A stretch of 28,009 nucleotides of DNA from a virus. Positions 15,116 to 23,579 of the stretch are shown piece by piece (position 1 is the stretch's first letter; the number at the start of each line of letters is the position of its first letter). A model generated the notes under the pieces. That model was not told the origin of the DNA. It ran no database searches and saw only the letters and a list, made by a program, of their open reading frames with translations. A program made the position numbers and the translations under genes. Location: positions 1 to 28,009 of the IMG/VR virus record IMGVR_UViG_3300038652_000127, one strand, 5' to 3'.

Positions 15116-17233
15116 TTAAAGTGCGCAGCTTACACACTCATCAATTTCTGTTCCTGCCATAGCCAACTGACGAACGCGTATATAGTAAAGCGTCTTGATA
15201 CCCTTCTTCCATGCATAAATCTGTGCTTTGTTGATATCGCGGGTAGTCGCCGTATCAGGGAAAAACAATGTTAGTGATAGCCCCTGGTCTACGTGCTTAG
15301 TGGCTGCTGCATATACATCGATTGTCTTTTCGGGGCCAATCTCATACGCATCCTTGTAGTATTCAAAGTTTTCGTCTGTTAGAAACGGTGCTGGGTAATA
15401 CAAACGACCGATCTTTCCTTCTTTGCGCGTCTCGATTGGTGCCGCAATTGGGTGAATGGATGCCGTTGAGTGATTAATGTACGAAATAGACCCCGTAGGT
15501 GGCACAGCCTGAAGATTACTATGGTACAGACCGTATTGCTTAATGTCTGCTACCAAAGAAACCCAGTCGGCTTGTGAGGGAATGGTTATCCCGTATGAAG
15601 CGAACAACGCACGCGTTGATTCGTACTTGTATACATTTTCATGCTTAGTGTATTTCTCGAAGTATTCACCCGTTGCATATTGTGACCGTTCAAATCCATC
15701 AAATACTTCACCTGTTTTCTTCGCAATGTCGTTCGACGCAGCGTAGGCATGAAACGCCACCGTATAAAAATACATATCAGTGAAGTCAATTGATTCTTCC
15801 GACCCATATTCAATCAAATGACGAGCCAGGAACCCATGTAGGTTCATTTGTCCCAACCCAATCGCATGAGACTTTTTATTGCCTTGTTGGATAGATGGTA
15901 CACATGCGATGTCACTCATGTTAGAGACAGCGGTTAGTGCATTAACAGCGGTGCTGACTGTCTTACGCAAATCCCCACCTTCCATTGCCATTGCGATATT
16001 CATCGACCCTAGATTACACGAAATATCCTTTCCGATTTCATCAAAAGACGAGTCAGCGTTGAAGGTAGAAGGGGAGTTAACCTGGATGATCTCGGAACAA
16101 AGATTACTTAGGTTTATATAACCATCAATCGGATTAGCTCGGTTCACTGTGTCCTGAAACATGATGTATGGATAGCCTGACTCGAATTGGAGTTCGGCTA
16201 TACGCTGCAATAGATTCCGTGCATTGATTTTCTTTTTACTAATGTTGGGGTTATCCACCATTTCATAATACATGTCAGTAACCGAAATATCAGAAAACGG
16301 TTTTCCGTACTCACGTTCTACGTCATATGGAGAAAACAGATACATATCTTTGTTTTCTTTAGCCAAATCGAACGTGATGTCAGGAATCACGACTCCGGTG
16401 GATAACGTCTTGATGCGGATTTTTTCATCTGCGTTCTCACGCTTTGTATCTAAGAAGTCTAAAATATCAGGGTGATGAACATTCAGGTACACAGCACCAG
16501 CACCCACACGTGAACCCAGTTGATTGGCGTATGAGAATGCATCTTCGAACATTTTCATGATGGGGATAATACCGGATGACTGGCCTTTGATTTTCTTGAT
16601 GGGAGCGCCAGTCTCGCGGATATTAGTAAGCAAGAAAGCAACACCACCGCCTCGCTTGGAAAGCTGAAGAGCAGAGGTGATCGAGCGAGCAATAGACTCC
16701 ATGTTATCTTCAATACGAAGAAGGTAACAAGAAACGAGTTCTCCGCGTGAGGCACGGCCTGCATTCAAGAAAGTGGGTGTTGCAGGTTGGAAACGGCCTG
16801 AAATAATTTCCTCCATGGTAGAGAAGGCTTCGTCGATGTTTCCTTCTGCTAGGTACAAAGAAGTCATACACACACGGTCTTCATACCGCTCAAGATAACG
16901 AGCACCATCGAATGTTTTTAGTGCATAGCCAGTATAGAACTTGAAAGCCCCCACAAAGCTCTTAAAACGAAACTTCTTCGCATATGCGGCTTTAAATAAT
17001 GCCTTAACGTCCACGGAGTTGTATTGATCGAGTACCTGGGCTTCGTAGTATCCTTCATCGACGAGGTATTCTAGTTTTTCTTCAAGTGAGTGAAAAAACA
17101 CGGTGTTTTGATTGATATCTTCTCGGAAGTAGTGAAGTAGTGCTTCGTTGTCTTTGTGTATCTGCAATTTACCGTCAGTATCATACAACTTAAGCATTGC
17201 GTTGAGTTCAAAATGGTCGTGTGTGTTCGTCAT
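15116..17233 (-). CDS. nrdE: Ribonucleotide reductase class Ib, alpha subunit
   Basis: The 705-residue catalytic subunit reduces ribonucleotides to deoxyribonucleotides. Landmarks are [13 protein letters not shown], the [14 protein letters not shown] segment with an active-site Cys, the NLCSEI segment, [18 protein letters not shown] and the C-terminal redox pair CVSCAL. The N-terminus lacks the ATP-cone of class Ia enzymes, as in NrdE. It overlaps nrdI by four bases. The stop is followed by tandem in-frame stops (TAA CTT TAA CTT TAA). Confidence 0.95.
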   Translation of the reverse strand: MTNTHDHFELNAMLKLYDTDGKLQIHKDNEALLHYFREDINQNTVFFHSLEEKLEYLVDEGYYEAQVLDQYNSVDVKALFKAAYAKKFRFKSFVGAFKFYTGYALKTFDGARYLERYEDRVCMTSLYLAEGNIDEAFSTMEEIISGRFQPATPTFLNAGRASRGELVSCYLLRIEDNMESIARSITSALQLSKRGGGVAFLLTNIRETGAPIKKIKGQSSGIIPIMKMFEDAFSYANQLGSRVGAGAVYLNVHHPDILDFLDTKRENADEKIRIKTLSTGVVIPDITFDLAKENKDMYLFSPYDVEREYGKPFSDISVTDMYYEMVDNPNISKKKINARNLLQRIAELQFESGYPYIMFQDTVNRANPIDGYINLSNLCSEIIQVNSPSTFNADSSFDEIGKDISCNLGSMNIAMAMEGGDLRKTVSTAVNALTAVSNMSDIACVPSIQQGNKKSHAIGLGQMNLHGFLARHLIEYGSEESIDFTDMYFYTVAFHAYAASNDIAKKTGEVFDGFERSQYATGEYFEKYTKHENVYKYESTRALFASYGITIPSQADWVSLVADIKQYGLYHSNLQAVPPTGSISYINHSTASIHPIAAPIETRKEGKIGRLYYPAPFLTDENFEYYKDAYEIGPEKTIDVYAAATKHVDQGLSLTLFFPDTATTRDINKAQIYAWKKGIKTLYYIRVRQLAMAGTEIDECVSCAL

Positions 17234-17649
17234 GAATTAGTTTGCTCCGTATCTAAAAACAGTTGTGTTATTTTCTGCTGTACTTGTTGTACATCATCGG
17301 GTGTACCGAATAATTCTACACTTGCCAGATTCGGTACATTGCATTTTTCGGAAATGATCTTACCTGACAAACAAAAACCATCCCCAAAGTTTCGATTTCC
17401 TGTGCTTACAACCCCCAACATATTACCTCTATTCTTCGTATTCTTCAAGAAGTTAATGACCGCCTTTGGTACTGATCCTTTCCGACCACCACCCCCGTAT
17501 GTTGGAGTTATCAACACAAAGGGAGTATCCACATCAAGGGAATCACCAATACTCAATGGTATTTGTTGTGAGTCGAAGCCTAGTTTATTGGTGAATCGTA
17601 GGGTGTTGCCAGATTTCGTAGAATAGAATACCACAGTAGGGGTCGTCAT
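17230..17649 (-). CDS. nrdI: NrdI flavodoxin
   Basis: The 139-residue flavodoxin-like protein activates the metal cofactor of NrdF. The FMN phosphate loop is YSTKSGNT near residues 9-16, followed by [20 protein letters not shown] and [18 protein letters not shown], the standard NrdI signature. It opens the nrdI-nrdE-nrdF-nrdH operon. GGAG lies 11 bases before the ATG, after a terminator hairpin and a TATAAATA box. Confidence 0.95.
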   Translation of the reverse strand: MTTPTVVFYSTKSGNTLRFTNKLGFDSQQIPLSIGDSLDVDTPFVLITPTYGGGGRKGSVPKAVINFLKNTKNRGNMLGVVSTGNRNFGDGFCLSGKIISEKCNVPNLASVELFGTPDDVQQVQQKITQLFLDTEQTNS

Positions 17650-17674
17650 TGGATAAAATTCTCCACCTTTAAAG

Positions 17675-17707
17675 AAAAAACTCCCATGCTGTTATTGAAC
17701 ATGGGAG
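17675..17707 (-). terminator. Rho-independent terminator ahead of nrdI
   Basis: CTCCCATG (17681-17688) pairs with CATGGGAG (17700-17707) around an 11-base loop. On the minus strand a run of six T follows. It would end transcripts coming from the gene at 17792-18001, but the TATAAATA box lies only two bases before it, so transcripts from that box would begin with this hairpin. Confidence 0.75.
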
Positions 17708-17709
17708 GT

Positions 17710-17717
17710 TATTTATA
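17710..17717 (-). promoter_or_regulatory. Late promoter box TATAAATA upstream of nrdI
   Basis: This is an exact minus-strand match to the T4 late box, 61 bases before the nrdI ATG. The terminator hairpin lies directly downstream. Use as a promoter is uncertain. Confidence 0.4.
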
Positions 17718-17791
17718 ATAGCATATCGTTGATTAGTTACTAGATGGAGTAGAATTTTGTAACAGTCAACCACACCCTGTGGTAATGGTTG

Positions 17792-18001
17792 TCAGAAAAC
17801 GTTGGACTTCTCTACTTCGATGAATTGCCCACCTGTACGAAAATAGAAACCATCACCTACATCAATGAAGCACTCACCAAACGAATAGAATGACTTGGCA
17901 CTGATATCATCGGGGATAGTTAATTTTTCGTCTGTGGTGAGGCATCGGAAGGTTCGACCTCTCCACGCATCAGGATTAAACTCATTCCTCTTTTTTCTCA
18001 T
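17792..18001 (-). CDS. Small unknown protein (69 residues)
   Basis: The product starts with a basic patch (MRKKRNEFNPDAWRGR) and continues as short strands (TFRCLTTDEKLTIPDD, then SFYSFGECFIDVGDGFYFRTGG), suggesting a small beta barrel. AAAGGA lies nine bases before the ATG. Its ATG overlaps the TGA of the startless frame 17998-18126 by three bases. A small hairpin (ACCACA/TGTGGT, 17769-17783) follows the stop. No function can be given. Confidence 0.6.
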   Translation of the reverse strand: MRKKRNEFNPDAWRGRTFRCLTTDEKLTIPDDISAKSFYSFGECFIDVGDGFYFRTGGQFIEVEKSNVF

Positions 18002-18126
18002 GATTCTAGTCCTTTTCGTTTGAGTTTTAATTGTAGTGCCTCTTCAAGATCACACTCATCATTATAATAACAGGGTGACTGCTCCCCGCCCTCCGGGCGA
18101 GGGTTTACGCGGGCTTTGCTAAAAAA
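17998..18126 (-). other. -1 frame extension reached by a candidate programmed frameshift
   Basis: The frame encodes 40 residues after the slip (SKARVNPRPEGG, then PCYYNDECDLEEALQLKLKR) and ends with TGA overlapping the next ATG. It contains no ATG, GTG or TTG. The upstream gene ends with the heptamer T TTT TTA at 18126-18120, in the correct phase for -1 slippage. Downstream lie GC-rich stems: CCCGC/GCGGG six bases after the heptamer, or a stronger 8-base-pair stem at 18084-18102. The frameshifted product would be 125 residues. A one-base error or mutation in the six-T run is the alternative. Confidence 0.5.
18084..18103 (-). promoter_or_regulatory. GC-rich stem-loop downstream of the slippery site
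   Basis: CCTCGCCC (18102-18095) pairs with GGGCGGGG (18091-18084) around the loop GGA, eight pairs including one G-U. It is much richer in GC than its surroundings and no U run follows, so it is not a standard terminator. It may stimulate frameshifting or protect the RNA end. Confidence 0.45.
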
Positions 18127-18374
18127 TCGAACCCATCTTCGTTTTCGGAGATTACGACATGAAAATTAGTCTCTGTGTGTGTAACATCGTAACTCATGTA
18201 CCACTCGCCTTGTAAGTAGAACATATCTGGGTGAAATATATCGAAATTATCTAGTTCATCGAAAGCAATATCGGCTACGTTATCTTCAATCCATCGTGCC
18301 TTTTCGTGTTTTGATAAACCCATGGGTGATTGTACTAACCTGAGTTTTCCTGATACTGCGATTGTCTCTGACAT
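18105..18374 (-). CDS. Small unknown protein, zero-frame product (89 residues)
   Basis: ATG 18374 follows the amidase stop by one base and has GGGAG 10 bases upstream. The product begins MSETIAVSGKLRLVQ, has a SKHEKARWIEDNVADIAFDELDNFD helix in the middle and a beta-rich C-terminal part (GEWYMSYDVTHTETNFHVV), then ends DFLAKPA. No family is recognised. A longer in-frame start at 18599 lies inside the amidase gene and is rejected. The DFL codons form the slippery heptamer described for the -1 extension. Confidence 0.65.
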   Translation of the reverse strand: MSETIAVSGKLRLVQSPMGLSKHEKARWIEDNVADIAFDELDNFDIFHPDMFYLQGEWYMSYDVTHTETNFHVVISENEDGFDFLAKPA

Positions 18375-18375
18375 T

Positions 18376-18936
18376 CTATGCACTCCCGTTAAAACGATTA
18401 GCAATGGTTTTCCATGGCTGTTCGATATCTTCGCCTGTATCAACCGCGTCCATAAAATTTTCTGGTGGCTGTTTCTGTTCACCCCATGAGTCAAACAAAG
18501 AACGAACATAGGCTTTTGAATTAAAGCAAGGGCAGCCGCGTGATGCATGTCCTGGTGCTTCGTTGTGACCAATAATGAATGCACTAGGATTTGCTTCATG
18601 AAACTCAGTCAACACCTCATAGAGTGTCCGAAACTGCCAGTCAGTGAAATTGTTCTCTACGTTGCCCCTGCTGTCCACTCCACCGACCATACAAAGACCA
18701 AAGGTAATCTTACCCTGGTGATTATTAAGACCGCCTGTGTGCGCTCCCTGGCGGTCGAATGGTCGTCCGATTTCGTAACGACCATCACGGCGGATGACTA
18801 AGTGATATCCAACGTCCGACCAGCCATTCCCATCAACATGCCATGACCGGATTTCTTCGACGCCGATATCCATGGATGGTGGTGTTGCGGCGGCATGGAT
18901 AACCGCACCAGAATAAATGCTAGGGATACTAATCAT
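18376..18936 (-). CDS. N-acetylmuramoyl-L-alanine amidase (T7 lysozyme-like)
   Basis: The 186-residue zinc amidase cleaves the bond between muramic acid and the peptide stem. Residues 13-51 (IHAAATPP...VGYHLVIRRDG) closely follow T7 lysozyme. Zinc ligands are His14, His124 and Cys135, and Tyr44 is the conserved active-site tyrosine. Arg133 takes the place of the usual Lys. T7 lysozyme also binds RNA polymerase, but nothing here suggests that. The C-terminal 40 residues are an extra acidic tail. No export signal is seen. GGAG lies nine bases before the ATG. It is a second candidate endolysin. Confidence 0.92.
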   Translation of the reverse strand: MISIPSIYSGAVIHAAATPPSMDIGVEEIRSWHVDGNGWSDVGYHLVIRRDGRYEIGRPFDRQGAHTGGLNNHQGKITFGLCMVGGVDSRGNVENNFTDWQFRTLYEVLTEFHEANPSAFIIGHNEAPGHASRGCPCFNSKAYVRSLFDSWGEQKQPPENFMDAVDTGEDIEQPWKTIANRFNGSA

Positions 18937-18982
18937 TCTTCGTACTCCAAATGTAGAACCGAACTCAGTATCAATAAAAATC

Positions 18983-19915
18983 TTACGCTGACATCATAAG
19001 CATTTCACGCGGAAGTGCGGGGTAGTATGCATTGTATGTTAAACCAAAGTTACCCCTCAATGATGAATCAACGTCATGGAGTGAGTACAGCAGTAATTCA
19101 TCGAGTGATTCTACAGAGTTTACCCCGCGCATTTCTCTACCGAAAATACTCACATATGCATCAGTGTCTAATGGGGGTCGGTTGCGTAGTATATTCATTA
19201 CAGCATCCATATGGTTTTCATAGATGTGAGCATCCGCAACCGAAATGCTAACCTTGCCAGGAGCCATACCCGTCAGATCACACATAAGATACAAGAACAT
19301 AGAACAAAACATAGAGTTTGTTGGAAGACCAAGCACAAGGTCTCCGCTGCGCATGTTCATTTTTAGATTCAATACACCACCAACCGGAACAAACTGGTAT
19401 GAATAGTGACAGGGTGGCAATGCAGTTTCGTTTAAGTCAGCAGGATTCCATAGATTAATCAGGTGCCGACGACTATCGGGGTTGTTGCGAAGTGAATGTA
19501 TCGTGTTCCATAACTGGTCTACGTGTCCGTTGAACTTACGAAACTGATAACCGTATCCTTTCCCGATGTGTCCTTCTTGTATGTGAGTCATTTTCTGTGA
19601 ATCAAGGAACTCACGTGAACTGTTTCCGTCCCAAATCGATACTCTCTTTTCTTTGAGCATGTTCACATCAGTAGAACCAAGAAGCATCCACAGCAATTCA
19701 AGGTATGCTGTACGAGGAAATACCTTGCGCACTGTCAGTGCGGGGATTTTGCGCCAATTTGTGTTGTCACTTCCATTCGTGGGGTCAGATAGATCAATAT
19801 CAAAATTCATATCGAAGACTTTACGACAACCAGTTCCAGTACGGTCGTCACTGCGGGCACTATTCTTCACTACACTTGCCAGTCCATCAAGGTACTGTGA
19901 TTCAAAATCAATCAT
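18983..19915 (-). CDS. td: Thymidylate synthase
   Basis: The 310-residue enzyme methylates dUMP to dTMP using methylene-tetrahydrofolate. It has DDRTGTG near residues 23-29, a LWMLLGSTDVN segment, the catalytic Cys169 in PPCHYSYQF, MRSGDLVLGLPTN (Asn200, the residue selecting dUMP over dCMP) and DAHIYENHMD. The C-terminus (YPALPREMLMMSA) departs from the usual ending. The asparagine argues against a dCMP hydroxymethylase. It lies seven bases after the preceding small gene and works with DHFR and dCMP deaminase. Confidence 0.92.
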   Translation of the reverse strand: MIDFESQYLDGLASVVKNSARSDDRTGTGCRKVFDMNFDIDLSDPTNGSDNTNWRKIPALTVRKVFPRTAYLELLWMLLGSTDVNMLKEKRVSIWDGNSSREFLDSQKMTHIQEGHIGKGYGYQFRKFNGHVDQLWNTIHSLRNNPDSRRHLINLWNPADLNETALPPCHYSYQFVPVGGVLNLKMNMRSGDLVLGLPTNSMFCSMFLYLMCDLTGMAPGKVSISVADAHIYENHMDAVMNILRNRPPLDTDAYVSIFGREMRGVNSVESLDELLLYSLHDVDSSLRGNFGLTYNAYYPALPREMLMMSA

Positions 19916-19921
19916 TCGTAT

Positions 19922-20122
19922 TCACCCGTTGAGTTGTTCGTATTCAATCGTATCGGCTAGTTCATCACCGATCCACATCTCTACCCGCATCGTCCCACTT
20001 TTAGGCATCCTGCGTTGATAGAAATTTAACCGATCTCCGGTGTACTGACTCTCAAGCAACAAATAAGAGTTTCGATCACGCAGTAGGTTTTTGTAATACT
20101 CACATACTTCATTGCTAGCCAT
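19922..20122 (-). CDS. Small unknown protein (66 residues)
   Basis: The product is charged and mixed helix/strand: MASNEVCEYYKNLLRDRNSYL, then RRMPKSGTMRVEMWIGDELADTIEYEQL. ATG 20122 is preferred over 20131 because AGGAG lies about 10 bases before it and only two bases before the other. It sits between DHFR and thymidylate synthase. No function is recognised. Confidence 0.55.
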   Translation of the reverse strand: MASNEVCEYYKNLLRDRNSYLLLESQYTGDRLNFYQRRMPKSGTMRVEMWIGDELADTIEYEQLNG

Positions 20123-20123
20123 G

Positions 20124-20243
20124 TTACTCATTCTCCTGTTTGACTTCTTCGATCTTCAGTACATCTACGTTTGTAGTGTATATATCGATTATACACTTTT
20201 CGTTCAGGACTTCAATTAAAAATGTGCGGTTGAAGCATTCTAT
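20124..20243 (-). CDS. Possible small protein without a standard start codon (39 residues)
   Basis: The 116-base gap after DHFR is an open frame ending GAG TAA one base before the next ATG. It encodes a protein-like sequence (ECFNRTFLIEVLNEK then IIDIYTTNVDVLKIEE). No ATG, GTG or TTG occurs after the upstream stop. ATA at 20243 is the earliest plausible non-standard start. The frame is +1 to DHFR, so a mutated start, non-AUG start or frameshift are possible. It may equally be non-coding. Confidence 0.35.
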   Translation of the reverse strand: MECFNRTFLIEVLNEKCIIDIYTTNVDVLKIEEVKQENE

Positions 20244-20247
20244 GTTA

Positions 20248-20886
20248 TCACGCGTCTCGTTTCATGATTGTATAAACCAGATCATCATCAACGTATGCGT
20301 TAACCATCGACTTGGGTTTAAACATCAATGCGTTCGAAGGAGGGTATAGGTTATCACTGTATAACTCAATACCACGATGACCATGAAGAGCACGGCGATA
20401 CTCGGTGTGGTGGATTTCTGTATAATGCCCCGCGAATGCCTCATATACACTATGACCACCAAGTACACAAATGGATTTAAATGGTGTATTGTTCTGTTGT
20501 CCGTACATAAAGGTATAAATTAATCGACGTAATTCCATCATCCCGTTGCCAGTCGTCCATTTACCAATAGAGTCTTCGTCGATGTCGATGACCCATGATC
20601 CTCTTTTAAACTGATAGATTGACACCCCAATACCCGACGATACCCATACAAGATTTTGTTGTCTGAGAAAACGTCCAAATCCATTCTTCAGGTTTTTCAT
20701 CTCATTGAACGTATTCTCACCCACGACAACTAATGGTGCGTCCATGTTGTCAAATACACAAGTGGTGATAGATTGGTCAAGTTGCTTAACTGGTTCAGGC
20801 ATCCGTGTGGTGATTGCTTTTCCTTCTCTATCTACAATACACCCATTAAAATCTGTTAATAGAACGCCAATCGTTGGGATAACCAT
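20248..20886 (-). CDS. frd: Dihydrofolate reductase
   Basis: The 212-residue protein regenerates tetrahydrofolate after thymidylate synthesis. The DHFR landmarks are the first strand IGVLLTDFNGCI, PLVVVGENTFNEM (the usual xxMGRxTxEx region) near residues 51-63, LVWVSSG, and the cofactor-binding ICVLGGHSVYEAF near residues 138-150, followed by IHHTEYR (the IxLTxI strand). It is slightly longer than T4 Frd (193 residues). AGGAG lies six to eight bases before the ATG. The first 25 residues diverge from typical DHFRs. Confidence 0.82.
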   Translation of the reverse strand: MVIPTIGVLLTDFNGCIVDREGKAITTRMPEPVKQLDQSITTCVFDNMDAPLVVVGENTFNEMKNLKNGFGRFLRQQNLVWVSSGIGVSIYQFKRGSWVIDIDEDSIGKWTTGNGMMELRRLIYTFMYGQQNNTPFKSICVLGGHSVYEAFAGHYTEIHHTEYRRALHGHRGIELYSDNLYPPSNALMFKPKSMVNAYVDDDLVYTIMKRDA

Positions 20887-20903
20887 TATTTCTCCTATTC
20901 ATT

Positions 20904-22250
20904 TTACTTTAAGTTAAGTGCTGACCTGAGTTTATCTTTCCCTTTCCCACTGGTCAACCCTTCTTTGGATGATGTTGTTTGTTTTTTCTTCGCAGCGGAA
21001 GGAACCGGAGAAGAATGCTTTGTAACAGACGAGATTCCCTTACCCGATATACGCAATGTTTTAGGGCAACGATATAATTTGATACCGTTGGGATTCTTCG
21101 ACCCATTACGGAGCTTAACCGGAAGTGCTGTCCACGAGTCGTTTTCGCGATCTTCGTCCGTCTCTACTAAGGCAACAACCGTGTCAGCACCATTCGCTTT
21201 TGAGATACCACCCGCAATATGGCTCACACTAATATCAGTCACCCCATAGGAGTCACGGTTCATCTGTGATGCACTGAAGCCATACATATTGAATTCTTCC
21301 ATCATATCACGCAGTGAGTGGGTTTTGACTTCATCCCATTCGTGCTTACCATTCACCCCACGCGGGATGTTACCGTTACTGAAAATATCAATATAATCAA
21401 GTAACAACGAGTCTGGGTACTTCCCGTACTTCAGGTGGTACTCCATGATAAGGCTTCGTAGGTCATTAAGACCAAAACTAGACCCCACCCGCTTGGTTAC
21501 AATACGACCATACTCATCCTTGACGTCGGATAACGCATTCGCAATTTGTTCCGCATCGGGATTCTTTGATATGGGGACACCGGACACCAATGAATCGAGG
21601 CGACGAGAATACATATCTTCGTTCATTTCAACGGATACAATAAGACAGTCGAGTTTCTGGTGGGCCAGCAGTGTAGCAAAATTACCAAGGGTGACGGATT
21701 TACCAACACTCGTTCCTGCCATGACAATCACTAACTCACCCCGACGAATATTCCCGATTAGATCATCAAATTCTGGGATTCCGATACCACGTTCGTCTAG
21801 CCCAATCCCCGTCATCTCAATACGACTCTTTGGGTCGTCAAACAGATCAGTACCCACATTACGGTTGATGCTGATGGTAACAACGTCTTTCATCAACTGA
21901 AGAACGTCTTGCATTTGGTTTGTTTCAACGAGATCGACACTCGCCAGGATTGCTAGCTGAGCAGCCGATTTCTGGCAATGTGATTCTATCTCATCAAGCA
22001 CCCATTGTTTTTCATCTGCATCAATAGGACGATTCTTCAATACAATGCTTGTCTCTGCTTCAATCATGTCCAGTGTTGGAAGGTTATGGTATTCAGCAAA
22101 GTATACCTGTGTGAACGAGACAAGCTGGTTGAGCGGTGGCTCAAAATATTCGTCTTTGAGAATCCCATACGCCTGTATGAAGATTTCCCTGTTAGTGATC
22201 AGGTATTCTAGTAGTAATTTTTCTTTCTTATTAATCAGATCACTCATCAT
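20904..22250 (-). CDS. 41: Replicative DNA helicase (gp41-like, DnaB family)
   Basis: The 448-residue protein unwinds DNA at the fork. The N-terminal helical domain spans about residues 1-130. The RecA-like domain has a Walker A GTSVGKS (179-185), the SVEMNEDMYSRRLDS segment, a Walker B LLLDYIDIF with Asp285, and SASQMNRDSYG, the DnaB-type sensor loop. The C-terminal 45 residues are basic and low in complexity. It follows primase with an ATGA-type overlap. Two adjacent ATGs (22250 and 22247) are possible starts, with AAGGAG just upstream. Confidence 0.93.
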   Translation of the reverse strand: MMSDLINKKEKLLLEYLITNREIFIQAYGILKDEYFEPPLNQLVSFTQVYFAEYHNLPTLDMIEAETSIVLKNRPIDADEKQWVLDEIESHCQKSAAQLAILASVDLVETNQMQDVLQLMKDVVTISINRNVGTDLFDDPKSRIEMTGIGLDERGIGIPEFDDLIGNIRRGELVIVMAGTSVGKSVTLGNFATLLAHQKLDCLIVSVEMNEDMYSRRLDSLVSGVPISKNPDAEQIANALSDVKDEYGRIVTKRVGSSFGLNDLRSLIMEYHLKYGKYPDSLLLDYIDIFSNGNIPRGVNGKHEWDEVKTHSLRDMMEEFNMYGFSASQMNRDSYGVTDISVSHIAGGISKANGADTVVALVETDEDRENDSWTALPVKLRNGSKNPNGIKLYRCPKTLRISGKGISSVTKHSSPVPSAAKKKQTTSSKEGLTSGKGKDKLRSALNLK

Positions 22251-23203
22251 GACTCCTTGTTATGTGACCAAAAACCATAGGCAACGCGAGCCTTGATGGG
22301 GTCGGTGAAAATGTGTTCTCGCATCATACGAGCGGTGGCAAGAAGACCATATTTAACCACACAATCGTTTAGATCGCTAACATTATTCCACGAAGGAACG
22401 ATCATCTTCCACCCATACCGTTTCATCGCATCCAGATATTTCTCTCCACCCTGGTTGTCGGGGAACAGGTGTACGTCTTTTCCTCGTAGAATAAACGCCT
22501 GTTCCTTTGATATGTTGTGGCTAAGACTGCCCACAGCAGAAGGAAAGGATAGCGAGTCCATAACACCTTCAACGAGTATTGGTTTTTGTTGTAGCTTTCC
22601 TTGATTGATTAACAACAACCCACTGTTATCCTTCGTGTGTGTTCGGTACTTAGGGCCATCACCGAAAGGATTGATTAATTGAAAACCAATCAATTTGTTA
22701 AAGTAGTACATCGGGTACGCACCGATATCCTTGTCAAAACCATCCCGTATCACATACAGAGGGGTTGGATCGCATCGTCTATCGTCGAAAAACTTGATCA
22801 ATTCCACGTCCCTGGTTCTTATCGGTGTCCAGTGTTCGGGTATTGACATATTCTTGTATGAGTGTTCGGTGTATAACTCCTGTTCTAGTTCTTTCTGAAT
22901 CTTTAGCTGAAGAGACGACTTCTTCATTCTAAGCTCAACGGGTATCGTAACACCAATCGTCGCCATAAGTTCTTTGAATTTCTTTGATACAGGTTGGTCT
23001 TTTTCATAGACAGAGGTAGCGGTACAGCTAGCCTTGAAACAATGAAAACCGATAGTCTCGGTATCGATCTTCCACCCACCCGTCTTCTTCCTAGACTCAC
23101 CACAAGCAGGACAATAACAAGCCATCCATCCGGTGCTATTAGGTCTGTCCATCTGAACAGCCGAGTATATGTTGTTAGCTAGATCATCGTAACTATTATC
23201 CAT
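22247..23203 (-). CDS. 61: DNA primase (gp61-like)
   Basis: The 318-residue protein makes RNA primers and partners the helicase. An N-terminal zinc ribbon uses Cys31, Cys34, Cys55 and Cys60 (YCPACGES...FHCFKASC). The Toprim-like catalytic part has ILVEGVMDSL with Glu212 and LFPDNQGG with Asp249. The middle, KLIGFQLINPFGDGPKYRTH, is the typical primase-core strand before Toprim. Length is close to T4 gp61 (342 residues). It overlaps the helicase start by four bases. Confidence 0.88.
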   Translation of the reverse strand: MDNSYDDLANNIYSAVQMDRPNSTGWMACYCPACGESRKKTGGWKIDTETIGFHCFKASCTATSVYEKDQPVSKKFKELMATIGVTIPVELRMKKSSLQLKIQKELEQELYTEHSYKNMSIPEHWTPIRTRDVELIKFFDDRRCDPTPLYVIRDGFDKDIGAYPMYYFNKLIGFQLINPFGDGPKYRTHTKDNSGLLLINQGKLQQKPILVEGVMDSLSFPSAVGSLSHNISKEQAFILRGKDVHLFPDNQGGEKYLDAMKRYGWKMIVPSWNNVSDLNDCVVKYGLLATARMMREHIFTDPIKARVAYGFWSHNKES

Positions 23204-23204
23204 A

Positions 23205-23537
23205 TCACATAAATTCCATCAATCGAATGAGGTCTGTTAATTTAATAGGCTCAGAGAATAACATATGATTGTCTTCGTTGGTAATGATTCTACGCACTCT
23301 TTCATCTGGGACACGTGCTATCGCTACACGACCACTCGCATGGGTGTAGAAAAAGTAGTTAATCGAGTGAGTGCCTATCATAGTTTTGCCACACAAAAAA
23401 CTCACATCAATCACTTTAGCTGTCTGTGATTGTAATACAAATGCAGTGGCACTATGTACGAAACGACGACCTACTATTTTCAGTTCAACGGCGCGTGGTA
23501 TTGCCTCATATGTTATTGTCCCGTACATTTCAACCAT
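23205..23537 (-). CDS. Unknown protein upstream of primase (110 residues)
   Basis: The product is strand-rich in its first two thirds (YGTITYEAIPRAVELKIVG, then SFLCGKTMIGTHSINYFFYTH) and helical at the end (IKLTDLIRLMEFM). It stops one base before the primase start, so the two are probably coupled. No motif or family is recognised. It faces the isolated rightward gene at 23580 across a short divergent region. Confidence 0.65.
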   Translation of the reverse strand: MVEMYGTITYEAIPRAVELKIVGRRFVHSATAFVLQSQTAKVIDVSFLCGKTMIGTHSINYFFYTHASGRVAIARVPDERVRRIITNEDNHMLFSEPIKLTDLIRLMEFM

Positions 23538-23546
23538 AAATTACCC

Positions 23547-23554
23547 AATAAATA
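23547..23554 (+). promoter_or_regulatory. Candidate late promoter box (AATAAATA)
   Basis: AATAAATA matches seven of eight bases of TATAAATA and ends 26 bases before the ATG at 23580, a spacing like the other boxes. A TATAAT at 23561-23566 is also present, but a start from it would fall after the ribosome binding site. Confidence 0.4.
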
Positions 23555-23579
23555 ACAAAATATAATGAAGGAAACTCTT

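Noticed and set aside
18105-18599. 164-residue frame starting at 18599
   Set aside because: Its first 75 codons lie inside the amidase gene in another frame. A good binding site and a start one base after the amidase stop support ATG 18374.
18983-19915. dCMP hydroxymethylase instead of thymidylate synthase
   Set aside because: The LGLPTN motif keeps the asparagine that selects dUMP, and the PPCHY motif is standard. Hydroxymethylases carry an aspartate at that position.
23561-23566. Perfect TATAAT as a sigma-70 -10 box for the rightward gene
   Set aside because: RNA would start after the ribosome binding site, and no -35 box is visible at the right distance.
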